A DNA stretch of 64,000 bases, from positions 1,240,001 to 1,304,000 of the forward strand of contig NBBA01000010.1 in the NCBI GenBank assembly GCA_002794785.1, given 5' to 3'. The position numbers and the translations under genes are program-made. This DNA comes from Coniferiporia sulphurascens. Taxonomy: Eukaryota > Basidiomycota > Agaricomycetes > Hymenochaetales > Hymenochaetaceae. This document shows positions 9,401 to 21,177 of the stretch, piece after piece. Positions within the stretch are counted from its first letter, which is position 1. Each line of letters starts with the position of its first letter. The notes under the pieces were generated by a model, which saw nothing but the letters and a program-made list of their open reading frames with translations, made no database searches and was not told where the DNA came from.

Positions 9401-12400
9401 GCCAACACGTCGTCTAGTAGAAGGATTGAAGCATGAGAGTACAGGGCTCGGGCGAGCGTTACACGGGCCTGTTAGACATAGACCTTTAAATGTTGTACGG
9501 GAATGTATGAGTAGGGAAATTCTCACCTTCTGACCACCACTAGCGAGTTTGGACTATCTCAATAACAGATGTGGAAATGCAAATTTTAGATGACCTACCT
9601 CAGTGTAAGACCCTTCTCACCCACTTCTGTGAGATCACCAGCTTCCCAAAGGTCGAGATCACGCTCCAAAGCGCATTGGTGCAGGACTAAACGGGATAAT
9701 GGTAGATCAACCAATTCGTCACATGTGCATATTATTTGTTGCTGTCTTACCCTTTTTGTAGCGTTCCTCGTCGAAGACTTCGCCAAACAGAATGTTTTCC
9801 TACGATTATAAGCGAGTTTTTTAAGAGGTGCAGATCCCGACATCGATTGAAGGACGTACCTTTATGGTCTCATTAAGTACCCACGTTTCCTGGGGAGCGT
9901 ACGCAATCCCGCCATCCCGCGATAAATTGTGCCACGAAGCCAAACTGTGCGGCTTATAGTACATCTCTCCGAGAAGCGCCATCAGGACGGAAGTCTACGT
10001 TTCGTAAAAGAAAAGTTAGATTTGATGACAGTGCGAGTCGAGTCCGAAATTACTCTCGCGCACCTTCCCAGAGGCCGTGGGCCCAACGATGAGGTTTATG
10101 TGGCCACGCTTGAAAGTGACCTCGTCATCAAAGCGCAGTTCAAACTGCTTGCGAGTGTTCGGTCTCCTCAACAATTGGGGCTCTTTATCGACAAACGAGT
10201 CCCAAGAAAAAGAGCAGGCATTGAAACCGATGACGTCCTTGTCGGGTTGCTCTGTCCATAAAGCCTGGTCGATTGCTCCTGGAATGAGCGAATCATCTCC
10301 TTCGTCCAGAAGCTCCGTCTTCAAGGAGGGAGGGATTCACAGGGGACAAGGTGCTATCAGACAAGATCCTTCGATTTTATTGAGGGAATTTGTGCTTACA
10401 TGGTTCAGAAAGTCGCTATAACGATCGAAGGATACCTTGGCTTAAGACAAAATTCCTGTCTTAGCACTCATGATATTCCTAGAGGGACCAATATGGGCTG
10501 CATTACCTCTAATCAAGTGTGGGATGGTGTTCATAACGCGAAAAACCTGTTCCTCCATCATACCGAAGATCTAATATCAATGGGTATGAGTATCTCCTCC
10601 TTCTCAAGCCGATTATCAAATACCATAAATGCGGAGAATATGCGAGAGGCTTAATGATTAAAGTAAGGTAAAGGCCGCTGCGTCAGATAAGTCGGCTTAC
10701 CTAGAAGTTCACCCTTCGAGACAAGCGTCTATAATAACGAGATCTTTTTAGAACACCGCGGGATCCTGATATATACAGTGCGGAATCTCACGTATATCGA
10801 AAGCACGATCAACTTTGTCAGAAGCGGGAGAATCTGGTTCGTAAGGTCCATACCCACATCCAGGAGCTTGAAGTGCCTCATCTTCGACAGCTCTTCTTCA
10901 CGCTTTTGCGCAAGCTGTTTGAGGATAAATGGCTCCCACGCGAAAAGTTTAATCATCCTGAGAACTCCCATGGCTGGAGCATAGTCAAATATCCGTCGCA
11001 AGGGCGTTTGCATATGAGCAGGACTTACATTCCGTCACAGATTGCACTCGTTTGTCTGTCTTGGGATTGCGTGGCCACACTATCAGATCGGTTTTGAAAA
11101 GAAGTAGTAACAAGACTTACCATGACCATCTTGCTTTGCTGCACATTCGCAATGAGCTTTCCAATATATCCAAGGGCGGGCAATAAAAAGAGCATAGCAG
11201 CGAAGCCGACCAATGAACTGAACGAGCGTTTATGAAATAAGTACGGTACGCAACCACAGAGAGTCCATAGGTGACTTTCCTCCATCCCAATAAATTGTAC
11301 AGAAAAACGACAGAGATGACGAGCTGAAGAGCCGCAGTTGCTTCAAGAAAAGAGTACTGAGCTTCCGAAGAAACATACATAAGAGACCTGCGAACACTTA
11401 CGAAAGTCTATCACATGTTGAGCGTTGGCAATCGCGCTCAGATCCGTGGTGATTAGGTTATTAATCTTCCCGACGAGGTGGCTCGTCTTTTCGCTTGCGT
11501 GTCCGCCCTCAGCGGCTGGCTCAGCATCATCCACAGTTGCGCTTGTTGTCGTCGCACCCGCATCAGTAGAGCTGGGAGCCTGGTCATCACCAGAAGCTGC
11601 ATCGGTGGCCACTGGCGTAATCGAGGCCCGTGTACTGGCCTCAGTACTTTTTGGATCCCCATTCCCTTTACCCTCCTTTTTTTCATCGAGTACGTCGCTC
11701 TTCAATCGAATCCGCAACGCATGGTGAAACACAAGATACGGCAACACACTCGTAGTCTCCACCGAGATACGAGTCTGGTGTGAGTCCGGACCACAATATA
11801 CACGCCATAAGCGAGTGTACAAGGCATTTCTTCGGTACAACTCACTGAGAGATAATAGTATTGTGTCTCCATGAACGCCGCGCTAAGCGGACCGAAGGTA
11901 AGTACGACAATCCACATCCAAGCTTGAACATTATGCGGGGAGACGCCAGTTTCGAGATACCTGTGGGACTGGTTAGTCTGCTTCGTTGGCGGCGCCAGAT
12001 TGACGACGTAGTCTCACTCAAGCAAGTTCTTTACCCCATAGGGACTGGTGAACTCCGCAATGGATTTCAGGGTCAACCAAAATGAAAGGAGGGCGTACTC
12101 CCTCTCTGAGAAAAATAGTAAACATCGAAGTCTCGCCTCAACAACAAATACTCACTCCAAAGGTGTATCACGCCCCATATGATGTTCCTCTTTCCGACTT
12201 TGACTGGGTCGAAAGCAGCAAGGGCTTTTTGGCCGAGCATGCTTATCGTTTCGCGCTCGGGCATATGAGGCATATCTGAGACGACAATGTCGGGGACTCT
12301 AAACGCGTGGAATACGATACCATCCAGGAACGAGTAGGTGTAACGCGACAACAGAGACGCAGTGTCCTCGAGACTTGGCTGCGCTCCGGGCGTCAAGGCC

Positions 12401-13017
12401 CGGAATGGGCGCGGCATTATGAGTGGGATCACCAAGCCTCCAAGGGTAAGCAGTGCAAGACGCGCCCATGTTATTGGGTCCGAGGCGGGATCAAAAGGTG
12501 TCGGGGTCATTGTCGCGTAAGGCCACACGTCCAAAACGAAGTAGACAGCGAATTCGGCGAAAAGGAGGAAGGCTAATTGCCGCGAAAAGACATCCCTCCA
12601 GCGCGGCGACGCGACAATGGACGCAATTGCCAAGAGCGACACGTATATCTGATATCCAAAGAAATGTATTTAAGAAACACTCCAGGTAACGTCGATACTA
12701 GCACGTACGTAGAAAGGTGGCTGATAGAAACGCGCTTTTAATCCTCTGTTCACGCTAAGTGTATAGATCTCCAGCGATAGTAATGCCAAAATGACCAAAA
12801 GTCTGATAAGCCTGAATACAGCGATGGTTAAGCCATCCAGGGTTTTCATGTCCTTCTTGACATCCCAGTACTTCGTAGGGTAGTTAGAGTCCGCTGGAAG
12901 ACGATGTGCAGCTAGCAGCCGTTTTAGAGATACATAAGCGAACGAGAGTACTGCGAGAGCGGGGGAAAGATACAGAGAGCTTTCGCGAGCCCCAGACTGT
13001 GATACCCGTACGTCCAT
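6494..13017 (-). CDS. ABCC-type ABC transporter, Ybt1/Vmr1-like (copy 2), complete
   Basis: This is a full-length ATP-driven exporter, probably in the vacuolar or plasma membrane, with two transmembrane domains and two nucleotide-binding domains (NBD). The start is ATG 13017 and the stop TAA 6494-6496, with many short introns. The N-terminal hydrophobic region lies at 12.1-13.0 kb. TMD1 (about 10.7-12.0 kb) has a 60-residue Ser/Thr/Ala-rich linker before [14 protein letters not shown]1 has Walker A GPTASGK (about 10064-10090), signature SGGQK on a 13-nt exon (9527-9539) and Walker [12 protein letters not shown] (about 9390-9420); the Asp in place of the usual catalytic Glu is normal for NBD1 of ABCC proteins. 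TMD2 follows (7.8-8.9 kb). NBD2 has Walker A GRTGAGKSS split by introns with an 18-nt exon (7392-7409), signature FSLGQRQ, and [12 protein letters not shown] split by a GC-AG intron (6794-6850). I saw no frame break, so it is probably functional. Substrate unknown. Confidence 0.9.
6794..6850 (-). other. GC-AG intron in NBD2 Walker B/D-loop (copy 2)
   Basis: The intron interrupts the Asp codon after DEATAAI. The donor reads G|GCGAGT. The equivalent 57-nt intron in the 48.3-54.8 kb paralogue (54489-54545) has a normal GTGAGA donor, so this is one T-to-C change to a GC donor. Confidence 0.75.
7392..7409 (-). other. 18-nt micro-exon encoding the Walker A core of NBD2 (copy 2)
   Basis: The exon runs between an AG acceptor (7410-7411) and a GT donor (7390-7391). 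Joined to its neighbours it completes VGRTGAGKSS. The same exon of the same length exists in copy 3 at 53930-53947. Confidence 0.85.
9527..9539 (-). other. 13-nt micro-exon encoding the NBD1 signature motif (copy 2)
   Basis: It supplies the last base of Ser and then Gly-Gly-Gln-Lys, joining GEKGLTL to [10 protein letters not shown]. The flanking splice signals are AG (9540-9541) and GT (9525-9526). The same exon of the same length occurs in copy 3 at 51819-51831. Confidence 0.85.
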
Positions 13018-13473
13018 AGGACGCCCTGGACGGTGAAGATGGCGGGCGCTTTGCGTCCTCTGCCAACCTATATATCTTGCGCGTAATTAGGCATTTAAGG
13101 TCCAAGAACGACGGTCTGTCAGCAGGATCCCGATATCAAGTCCGCACTGTATCCACAATAACATTATGGGCGCGCCGCCGGGCCTGTGTCGCATTCGTGG
13201 AGATAATGGTTCAAATTCGTGTCGCAGTTGATGCACGATAAGCGATTCATCGGTGCGCGCGGCGGTGGAGCGCTCAAAAGCAGCAGCTGTACCGAGCCCG
13301 ACATTTTCCTTATTTCGAGCTGAGATAAAAAATATCAACACACAAGCGACCTTTGTATAGGCTGCATACATGATCAAGAGGTATGAGTTCGCCATAACAC
13401 TGTACCTGATGTACAGGAAGGGTTTGTAGAAACATCGCAGCCGGGTGTTAAGTGCATGCCGGTTGCGGACAAC
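13018..13473. other. Upstream region of the copy 2 transporter
   Basis: This holds the presumed promoter and 5' UTR of the transporter read leftward. A 102-codon frame on the minus strand (13087-13395) starts with ATG but has no recognisable domain and no counterpart upstream of the other copies, so I do not call it a gene. Confidence 0.4.
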
Positions 13474-13476
13474 TTA

Positions 13477-15123
13477 GGCCCCGTTCGGCAATCCCGGATT
13501 CAGCCTCCGCCTTTCGAGGCGGACCGTTTGCTCTGATGATGATGATGGAGGTTTATTAGGCACCGTGTAAATACAACTCTACTTAAGCGCCCCGGCCCCC
13601 AAAGGGGCCGGAACTAGATGTCGCGATGGTAAATTTAAAAAGAGAGGGGCACCGGTCCTTGCCGGTGAAAATCCTACATCCCCGCTTCTTCTCTCAACCC
13701 CGTATTACCGAAGCTGTGAGTGTCTGACGACGACGATTCTCTTCTCCATTGTAAACCCTTCCCTCCCAAAAAGATTCCAAAGTCGGGCAGGTGGCCTATT
13801 GAATTGCTGATTGAGGGCCTTGGAGGGGTATGCCCGTTCCCTAGTTAGGAGATCGGGCCTGCACGGGGTGCGTGGATCCGGTTTGGCAAACCTCTGCCAG
13901 CGATGACTATGGAGAGCCGGACTGGCCTGGCCGGTTAGAGTGGGTCACCTGCCGGTGCCCAAGTCTGGGTGTGGGGAAAAACCTGCGAATGCTGTGGGGG
14001 CCTGATTGTGTGTCAGCGAACTGAATGGCCATGTGAGTCGTGTGGGAAAAAAGAGTCATGAGGGACCAGGTCAGAAATAAACAGTGGGAATGTCATCGGT
14101 CGTCATGCATTCCTTCGGCTTCAGCAATGAAGGGACTGTCCCCTTACCCAATTTTTCAGAGTTTGCTGGCTTGTGGGCATCGTGCTCAAGCAGGTCGTCA
14201 TCTTTGGTGTTGATGTCGTTGCCGGTCCAGTCGTGACCCCTCCACAGGCAGTCAGTAGTACTGGTGCGAGAGGCAAGCCACTCACACTTCCAACTGCTGA
14301 CCCCTTATTAGGGGGGTCCGGTGGGGTAGGCGATGGGGGGTGGCAAGTCCCCATGCAACGAAGTCGGCATCTACCCCAGGACGTTAACGTCGTAGCCCAC
14401 CCAGGTGACCCCAGGTTATGGTTGGGGTAGTGCCTGCAAACCACTCAGGCCCCCTTCCTTAGACGGATCCCCCCTCGCAGCACCCTCTCCAGAGGAGATG
14501 GTGGTGGTAAGAGATCAAGAAGGGATGCAGACCGTTTGCTCAAATCCACTCGAAGCGGAAGAACGGAAGTCACGTAACAGTCACGCAAAGTAACGGCATG
14601 TCATGCTTGCTGTATTTGGAGTGTAGCTACATAAATAGAAATGTGCTTAGCTAGAACCCTAACCATCTCTTATATATCACCGAATTATTTTATTTTCATT
14701 TTTATAACAATATGATTGTAAGCCTTGCCTGGCCAAATCATTCATTTTATTGCATCACTTCATTAAGAAAACATCTGAAGTGACCAGAAGACACTATCAG
14801 AAGATGTCTGAGACTACTGATATTAATTGAAGAGGCATTGCTGGTTGACATTGAATAGAGGTGTGTACAAAATATTAAAGCCAAAGGAATATTTATCATT
14901 AGGGCAATGGCGTGATTTTTGTAATCATGAGAATGCAAACCAGTGCTTTACAGGCACGGTCTGGACAGATCTATTATTACTAAGTGCCAGCTGTAACGAA
15001 GTGACGGCTTGAAGCCGAAGCCATAGTTACTGAACGCTTCTGTACGCCCTCGGCCCCCGGCATACGTTGGCCTTGAAAATTTGGCAGGGGGCGGAGCTGA
15101 ATCCGGGATTGCCGAACGGGGCC
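13477..15123. mobile_element. PIF/Harbinger-like inverted-repeat element (non-autonomous), with nested retroposon
   Basis: The element has perfect 28-bp terminal inverted repeats beginning ggccccgttcggc (13477-13504 and 15096-15123), extended by a few more matches (tccgcc) after one indel. It is flanked by the 3-bp duplication TTA (13474-13476 and 15124-15126). TTA duplication and GGCCCCGTT-type ends are the hallmarks of PIF/Harbinger elements. No transposase frame is visible. Without the retroposon at 13534-14529 and one copy of its 12-bp duplication, the element would be about 640 bp, the size of a Tourist-like MITE. Confidence 0.85.
13534..14529 (-). mobile_element. About 1-kb non-autonomous retroposon nested in the Harbinger-like element
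   Basis: It is flanked by a perfect 12-bp duplication, gaccgtttgctc (13522-13533 and 14530-14541). Read on the minus strand it ends in a short CATCATCAT tail (13534-13548). Its first about 50 bp (reading down from 14525) match the start of the neighbouring 6.4-kb element at 15236-15285, including the ttaccaccaccatctcc block. A second shared block containing acgttaac lies further in (14380-14395 here, 15450-15465 there). It looks like a deletion derivative of a related non-LTR element. The frame at 14121-14444 on this strand has no recognisable domain. Confidence 0.72.
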
Positions 15124-15536
15124 TTATATTCACATATCCATACATCTGTATTTGGTAGTTTATGTTCTGGATTTAATCACTTTTAATCAGAAAAATTATG
15201 AGATGTGTCAAATCTTTTTTTTTTTTTTTTTTTTTTCATCCCTTCTTGTTCTCTTACCACCACCATCTCCTTCACTTAGGAGGGGTGCTGGGGGGGGTTT
15301 GTGGTTCGTCCCTCGCTATCTGGCCCATCTGAGGGTTGGCTCTGGTGGGGAGGGGGGGCTCTCCGTCTGTGTGTGAGTTCTCAGCTCTAGCATGCCAGTG
15401 GGTTAGCCAACAGCACGAGAGAGGTGCACTAGCCTGCCTGTTGGTGAGGACATGATGTTAACGTCCTCAGGGGAGGGGTGGTCCAGCGGACATCATCCTT
15501 GTCTCCAGGGGGTCGGCTTGTTCCGAGCAATCTCCT

Positions 15537-16230
15537 TCAGGGGACCCCACTGTCCCTGGCACTGACAGTGAAAACTGCCACCCCAAATCCCGGAAGGGTT
15601 CTAATGACGGCATTTTGCCTAGGAATAGGGGTCTCATAACACGTGTTGTAGCAGTGAGAACCAGCCAACTCGATGCCCCTGACCCGACACTGTGGAAGGG
15701 TGGCTAGAGACAGGTCAGCATGGGCCTCTGGATCATCCTGTGGGAGCGTCCTTAGGTGGTTAGTATGGGAAACTCCCTGGTCTTCCCGATGATAGGGGGC
15801 TGGGGTCACCTGTGCGACATGGTAATCCCCGTATGCTGCGGATCCAGAAGTGGGGTGACTAAGTCTAACCACACATTCTCTGGGGTTAAACCCGGGGTCT
15901 GAAGCACATGTGGGGAATCGGGAAACTTAAGTAGTGGCTAGGGTGTCAGTCCTCATGGCCTTATGGGCATAGTGGCTTCTCCGTCATGAAAGAGCGAGCC
16001 GGGGTGGTGGGGGGTAGTTCCCTTCACCGGCCACAGAGTACTAAATCTGCCATGGGTATGTGTGGGGGTAATTCCCACTGCATTGCTTAAGTTGATTCCT
16101 TGACACGCAGACACGCCCCGGGGAAACCCGGGGGACAGCGGGAGGGGCGTGGGAACCCCATATCCCGAGGAAGGTGTAGTCGTTTGGTGGGCCTTGCAAG
16201 AGAACCCTTTAGTCAGGCCTCTCACTCCCA
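15537..16230 (+). other. 5' region of the non-LTR element, no intact frame
   Basis: This part precedes the recognisable ORF1 segment. It has no sense-strand frame that I can align to an ORF1 N-terminus and has stops in the ORF1 frame just upstream (for example at 15970). It is either a long 5' UTR or an eroded ORF1 start. The open frames on the opposite strand are probably chance. Confidence 0.4.
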
Positions 16231-16701
16231 ATGACTCTTGAGCCCGACTGGACCCGGGCCTATGAGCTCCTTGGTGAGGACATCATGTCCACCCCTATTG
16301 CCTTCTCCTTTGAAGACCCCATGGGCTCCCGCTCTGCAGCTATCCTCTCCACCCCGAGGAACCATGTCGTCTACATGTTCGGCCGCTGCCTTAAACTCAT
16401 GGCTCGATGTGACCTCCCTCACCTGATGCAGTGCACTAAATGCGCTGCTTTGGGCCACCTGGTACAGAACTGCAGGAACCAACCCTGGTCATGCCTCATC
16501 TGCGCTGGCCATCACTGTACTGACGACCACCGCATGCGCTGCCCTGGTTGTGTTCGAGATGCCCTTCCGGCCTCCTCACCCTGCACCCACCCCCCCAAAT
16601 GCTCGAACTGCTCTGGCGAACACCGCGCCGACTCTTCCAGCTGCCCCAAACAGCGTGGCCGTGCCCGTTCCTCTTTCACCCCACCCCCGGTAGATGAGTA
16701 G
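16231..16701 (+). CDS. Non-LTR element ORF1 (gag-like, zinc knuckles), probably N-terminally shortened
   Basis: The 156-residue frame has clustered Cys/His knuckles in its second half: CTKCAALGHLVQNC (C-x2-C-x4-H-x4-C), a second cluster CLICAGHHC..HRMRC, and CSNCSGEHRADSSSC. Such proteins bind the element's RNA and help form the particle that is carried to the target. ORF1s of this group are usually longer, and the first half here starts abruptly, so the true N-terminus may have been lost. The stop TAG (16699-16701) is 7 nt before the ORF2 ATG, a spacing that would suit termination-reinitiation. Confidence 0.75.
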   Translation: MTLEPDWTRAYELLGEDIMSTPIAFSFEDPMGSRSAAILSTPRNHVVYMFGRCLKLMARCDLPHLMQCTKCAALGHLVQNCRNQPWSCLICAGHHCTDDHRMRCPGCVRDALPASSPCTHPPKCSNCSGEHRADSSSCPKQRGRARSSFTPPPVDE

Positions 16702-16708
16702 TCCCTGG

Positions 16709-19700
16709 ATGTTTATGCAACACAATATTGCAACGTCCTGAGTGCACATCAAAGCACTCGTCCACTCTCTCTCGTCTACCCCTGGTGCCCCCCCTCCTCC
16801 TACGATTATTCTTTTTCAGGAACCCCCATGGTATCAAATCGGTGCCTCCCCCTCTATGGTTGACGCTGCAGGTATGCCAGTTTTTGGTTTCCCCGCCATG
16901 CCCAGCTACCATGTCTTTGTGCCTCCCTCTTTGGGGAGCACTGAACTAACATGCCCGTGTGTGGTCACACTGGTTCACCAGTCTATCCCTCTGTCTCAGG
17001 TGGTTTTGGATGCCTCGCGCTCCCCCTCCCAGGACATACTCACACTAATTTTTGACACTGGCCTTGGGCCTTTTTTTGTCACTAATGTATACAATCACAA
17101 TGCCAATAAAAAAGATACCATCTCCTCTCTTGCATCTATCACGCTCCCCCCTAGTGCACACTGGCTGGTAGCTGGGGATTTTAACCTCCACTCTATCCAC
17201 TGGGACCATGGCACCCACTCCGCTAGTGACACTCATAAGGCCCGCCCCCTGGAGCTCTGGGCTGCCACACATGCCATGCACCTCATTAATCAGCCGGGCT
17301 TCAATACCTGGTGTCGCACTTCTACCCAGTTCACTGAATCTGTGATTGATCTCACATGGGCTTCCCCTTCTTTAGAAGACCTTGCTCTGAGTGATTCATG
17401 GACACGCTCCTGGGACTCCCCTTCCGGATCCGACCACACCGTTATCACCTGGTCCATCCCCCTCTCTTCTACTCCTTATGCCGCCCCTTCCTCTGTCCAA
17501 AGTACGATGATTCGCTCTCTACTGAATGGCTGGAAGTGCTCAACGGGCCCCTTACTGCTGCCTTCGCCCTTCCCGGCTCCACACCTCGCCTTCTGGATGT
17601 CAAAGTCACAGCTGTCCACATGGCCATGGTCTCTGCCACTGACACTTCACACCCCCCCTCTACTCAGAAGCCCGGGGGCCACAAGGTCAAGTGGTGGGAT
17701 GCTTCCTGCCACGCACACATGTCTGCTTTGCTCTCGGCCTCTCCAGCGACGCGACCCGTGCTCCGACTTCAGTCAGCCGGTGTCTTTCGCTGTGCTAAAC
17801 ACACTTGGGCTGACTCCTTCACTGCTTCCGTCAAGCCAGACAAAATCTGGCCACTGGCGAAATGGGCCATGGGCACTTGCCATGCTCCTATTCTGGCTCT
17901 TGCAGTGGGACAGTCCACCATGAACTCTCCTGCAGAGAAAGCCTCGGCTTTCCAGGCCAAATATTTTGGTGCTGCCCCCTCTGCCGCACCCCCCCTGTTA
18001 CAATTTTCCTTTACTTTTCCCTTACTGCACTGACTCACTTCCTCTTCGTCATCATCAGTCAGCGCAACTCCCCCATTTCTCTGCCTTACTCATCCTTATT
18101 TGCCTTGCACCATAAGACACCATGATGACACCTTATTGCACCATGATGATGTGCTTTGCTTACTGATCACTGTACTTGTATTACCAAGGCCTTCCTTGAG
18201 TTTCCATGACCTTCCATAGTCTGGTAAACACACCTAACCAAGTCGCTACAGTAACAAACACATAGAGTAGCATATAAGCATGTAACTTCAGTAGCACAAG
18301 CCCTAAGCTTGTGCTCTTTGTTCATACAAGCCCATTATCTGCTACCACCAGTCCACTGTGTGCCTATTGGCCATTAGTCGCTTTGTCGTAACCCGACTCC
18401 ACTTAGAAGCCCACTGTGTCCACATCATCGATCAGGAAGCCCCACCGACAATCATCTTCGACTTACGACATCTAGGAAGCCCCATTGCCATACTACCAGC
18501 CCCAACGATCAGGAAGCCCCGACGTTGATCACCATGTAACCATTGAGCTTAACACCCCCCATCCTATTCTTTTGTCGGCGCCTGCCCTATGCACGATCAA
18601 CCTCTCCTCATGGAGGAACTTGACCATGCCCTCTCTCTCACTTCAAACTCCAGCACCCCTGGCATCACTGGCATTGGCTACCAGGCCCTCAAAAGCTTGC
18701 ATGCCGTATACAGTGTTCCCCTCCTGCAGCTCTTTAATGAGTGCCTCACAGCGGGACACCACCCACGTCCTTGGAAGGATGCCAAGGTGGTTATGCTGCG
18801 GAAGCTGAACAAAAAAGATCCTACCGCCCTTAACGCGTACCACCCCATCACTCTCGAGGAAACCATGGGCAAACTACTCAAGAAGATCATCGCCAATCAC
18901 ATCCAGTTCATCGCTAATGAACTCGGAGTGCTCCCCTCTCCCCAATACGGTACCCACCAAAAGTCAGGCGTTTTGGATGCCACTGTCAACCTCGTTAACG
19001 AAATCGAGACGGCTTGGGCGAAACACCACATTACCTCTGCTCTGGCGGTCAACGTAGCCGGTTTCTTTCCCTCCATCCAACACCCTCGTCTTCTTGCAGT
19101 CCTCTCTGAACTAGGGTTTCCCCCTTTCCTCTGTTCCTGGGTTCTGTCCTTCATGTCGGAGCGGCAGGTCGCATTATCCTTCGATGGGTATACCAACTCA
19201 CTCGCCCCTATCCCCAATATTGGGGTTCCACAAGGCTCACCCATTTCCCCCATCCTGTCTGCATTATTTGTGATGAGCCTTCTCACCTCATTACAGGTTT
19301 CCGACCCATTGGTCTTTGTACATGCTTACGTCGACGACCACCTCCTTACCACCTCCTCGCCTTCCATTGCCACTAACATGGCCAGACTCAAGCAGGCTTA
19401 CCTCTCCTTCTCAGCAGCATGTCGTGCCCTTGGTCTATCTCTGGATGACGACAAATCGGAACTCATCCACTGGACCCATCAGCATGCCCTCCGCGAAGAC
19501 TCCCTTCTCCACCCTATCCACCTGCCGAGACAGGGCCAAGTGCCCCTTCGAATTACTCCCTCCCGCCCTTTCCGGTGGCTCGGAATTTTTTTCGACACTC
19601 AGCTCACGTTTATGGTCCACATTCAATGCATGTGCCTTAAAGCCATGTCCTCCCTACGCGCCCTGGAACTCCTCGGCAACACTTTATGTGGCCTCTCCCC

Positions 19701-21177
19701 ACTCCACCTCCGATGACTCTATATTGGCTGCATCCTGCCTGTGCTCACCTGGGGCTCCCCCTTGTGGTACACCGGCATCCGCCAGAAGGGTAAGTGTGAC
19801 AAAATGACTCTCGTACAGTCCGCGGGGTGCCGCTGGATCCTTGGATCTTGGCGGACATCACCCCGGGGACCATCTGAAGTCCTGGCGTCCATCCTCCCTA
19901 TTCCCCTCCGTCTAGAGCGCACCAAAGCCCGGGCGGCTATTCATTACCTTACGACCACCCATACCCTTTTGCCACTCCATACCATCCAGAAAGGCACCAT
20001 TACTTCCTCCTTCACCTCCCAGGTTCCTCCTGGATGTGAACAAGTTCCCTGCTACACTCGCCCACTGTGGATAATGCTCCCACCTCTGTGGCGCATATAT
20101 ATTGACAAGGCTATTGACCACTCTCAAGAAGCGCGCGAGGCCCTTATACAGTCTCACAAAGGTCTTATTGACCGGCTGAAGACGGATCCCTCACGCCTCT
20201 TAATCTACATGGATGGGTCCCACAAGGGCTCATCCCCTACATCTTACTCCGGTGGCAGCGCTGGAGTCTGGTTCTATCTTGGGGAGACCTTCCTCATTCG
20301 TGAAACCTACCTAGGTTCCCAGATCCACACTACGGACTGCGAACTCGCCGCACTTGCCGATGCTGCTTGGCTTCTGGCTCACTCTCAACCTATCCCCCCA
20401 CTTGTCACCAAGGTGGAGATCTACACCGATTGTGAGGTTGCCCTTAACCTCCTCACCGACCCCCTCCCAGCTCCGGGCGTCAATGTCGCCATCCTCATCC
20501 GCCATTACCTCAAAGATGCTACCAAGCGTCTTCCCAATGTGCACTTTTCACTGCGCTGGGTCCCAGGCCACGCGGATGTGGAGGGAAATGAATTTGCCAA
20601 CGTTCTCGCTACAGGAATAGCTGATCACCCCCCTCCGGGCACCACCCCATTCCCCCCTACCATCCGCTTCCTCCAGGAAGTCGCCTCCTCTTTGGTGCTC
20701 AACAAATGGAAGGCTGACTGGGCTTCCACCTGCCGCCTCCACCGGGGTTCATCAGACACCCATGCTATGGGCATCACACTTAACCCCTCTACTAAGCCGT
20801 CTGCTCTGATGCAGGACACCAAGCTTGGTCGACGCACACAGTGCAAAGTCTTCCAGACTCTCCTAGGACATGCCGGTTTTGGCGTGTACTATGGATGCAT
20901 CCCGGGATGCGACCCTTCTTGCCCCCACTGCCACGTTCCTGAGACACGGGCTCACCTCCTGCTGTCTTGCCCCTCTACCCTTGTGGACCATAAAGCCATG
21001 TGGAAAACTCCCATTCCCTCCACCAAAGACCAATGGTATTTGAAAGACAGACTCCCCTCTCTTGCCAAATTTTTGGCGTCCTCTCCCGCCTTTGAGGCTG
21101 AACCCATCCTCGTCTTTGACCTGGGTGGCCCCACCACTGTCACTATTTCCACTTCTGGTTTCACCGTAGGCAACTAG
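16709..21177 (+). pseudogene. Non-LTR element ORF2: endonuclease-RT-RNase H, inactivated
   Basis: From ATG 16709 the frame reads MFMQHNIATS and then TGA (16739). The endonuclease follows, with LFQEPPW, GDFNLHSIHWD, IDLTWASP and SDHTVI (about 16820-17450). Near 17500 the frame shifts. A solo LTR (17996-18554) then splits the linker; removing it and one 5-bp duplication restores the frame into the RT. The RT has GVPQGSPISPIL (about 19225-19260) and YVDD (about 19330), but motif A reads AVNVAGFF, with Asn in place of the catalytic Asp. A TGA at 19714 follows LSPLHLR. RNase H has YMDGS, DCELAAL and YTDCEVA, but GNEFAN has Asn where an Asp is expected. A C-terminal C..C..H..H motif (about 20900-20960) ends the protein. 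Inactive. Confidence 0.9.
17996..18554. mobile_element. Solo LTR inside the non-LTR element
   Basis: The 559-bp segment starts TGTTAC and ends CTTAACA, giving TGTTA/TAACA ends typical of Ty1/copia-type LTRs. It sits between C runs that fit a 5-bp CCCCC duplication. Deleting it joins AAPSAAP to the RT frame without a shift. Inside are three short copies of aggaagcccc (about 18430-18520). No internal retrotransposon part is present, so it probably arose by LTR-LTR recombination. Confidence 0.8.

Noticed and set aside
9380..9430. Asp in place of the catalytic Glu after Walker B of NBD1 in the transporters
   Set aside because: LLLDDVL..LD is the usual state of NBD1 in ABCC proteins, so it is not damage.
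16742..17923. 393-codon frame as one intact endonuclease protein
   Set aside because: It begins with GTG right after a TGA in the true ORF2 frame, and past about 17500 the family reading continues in another frame, so its end is out-of-frame translation.
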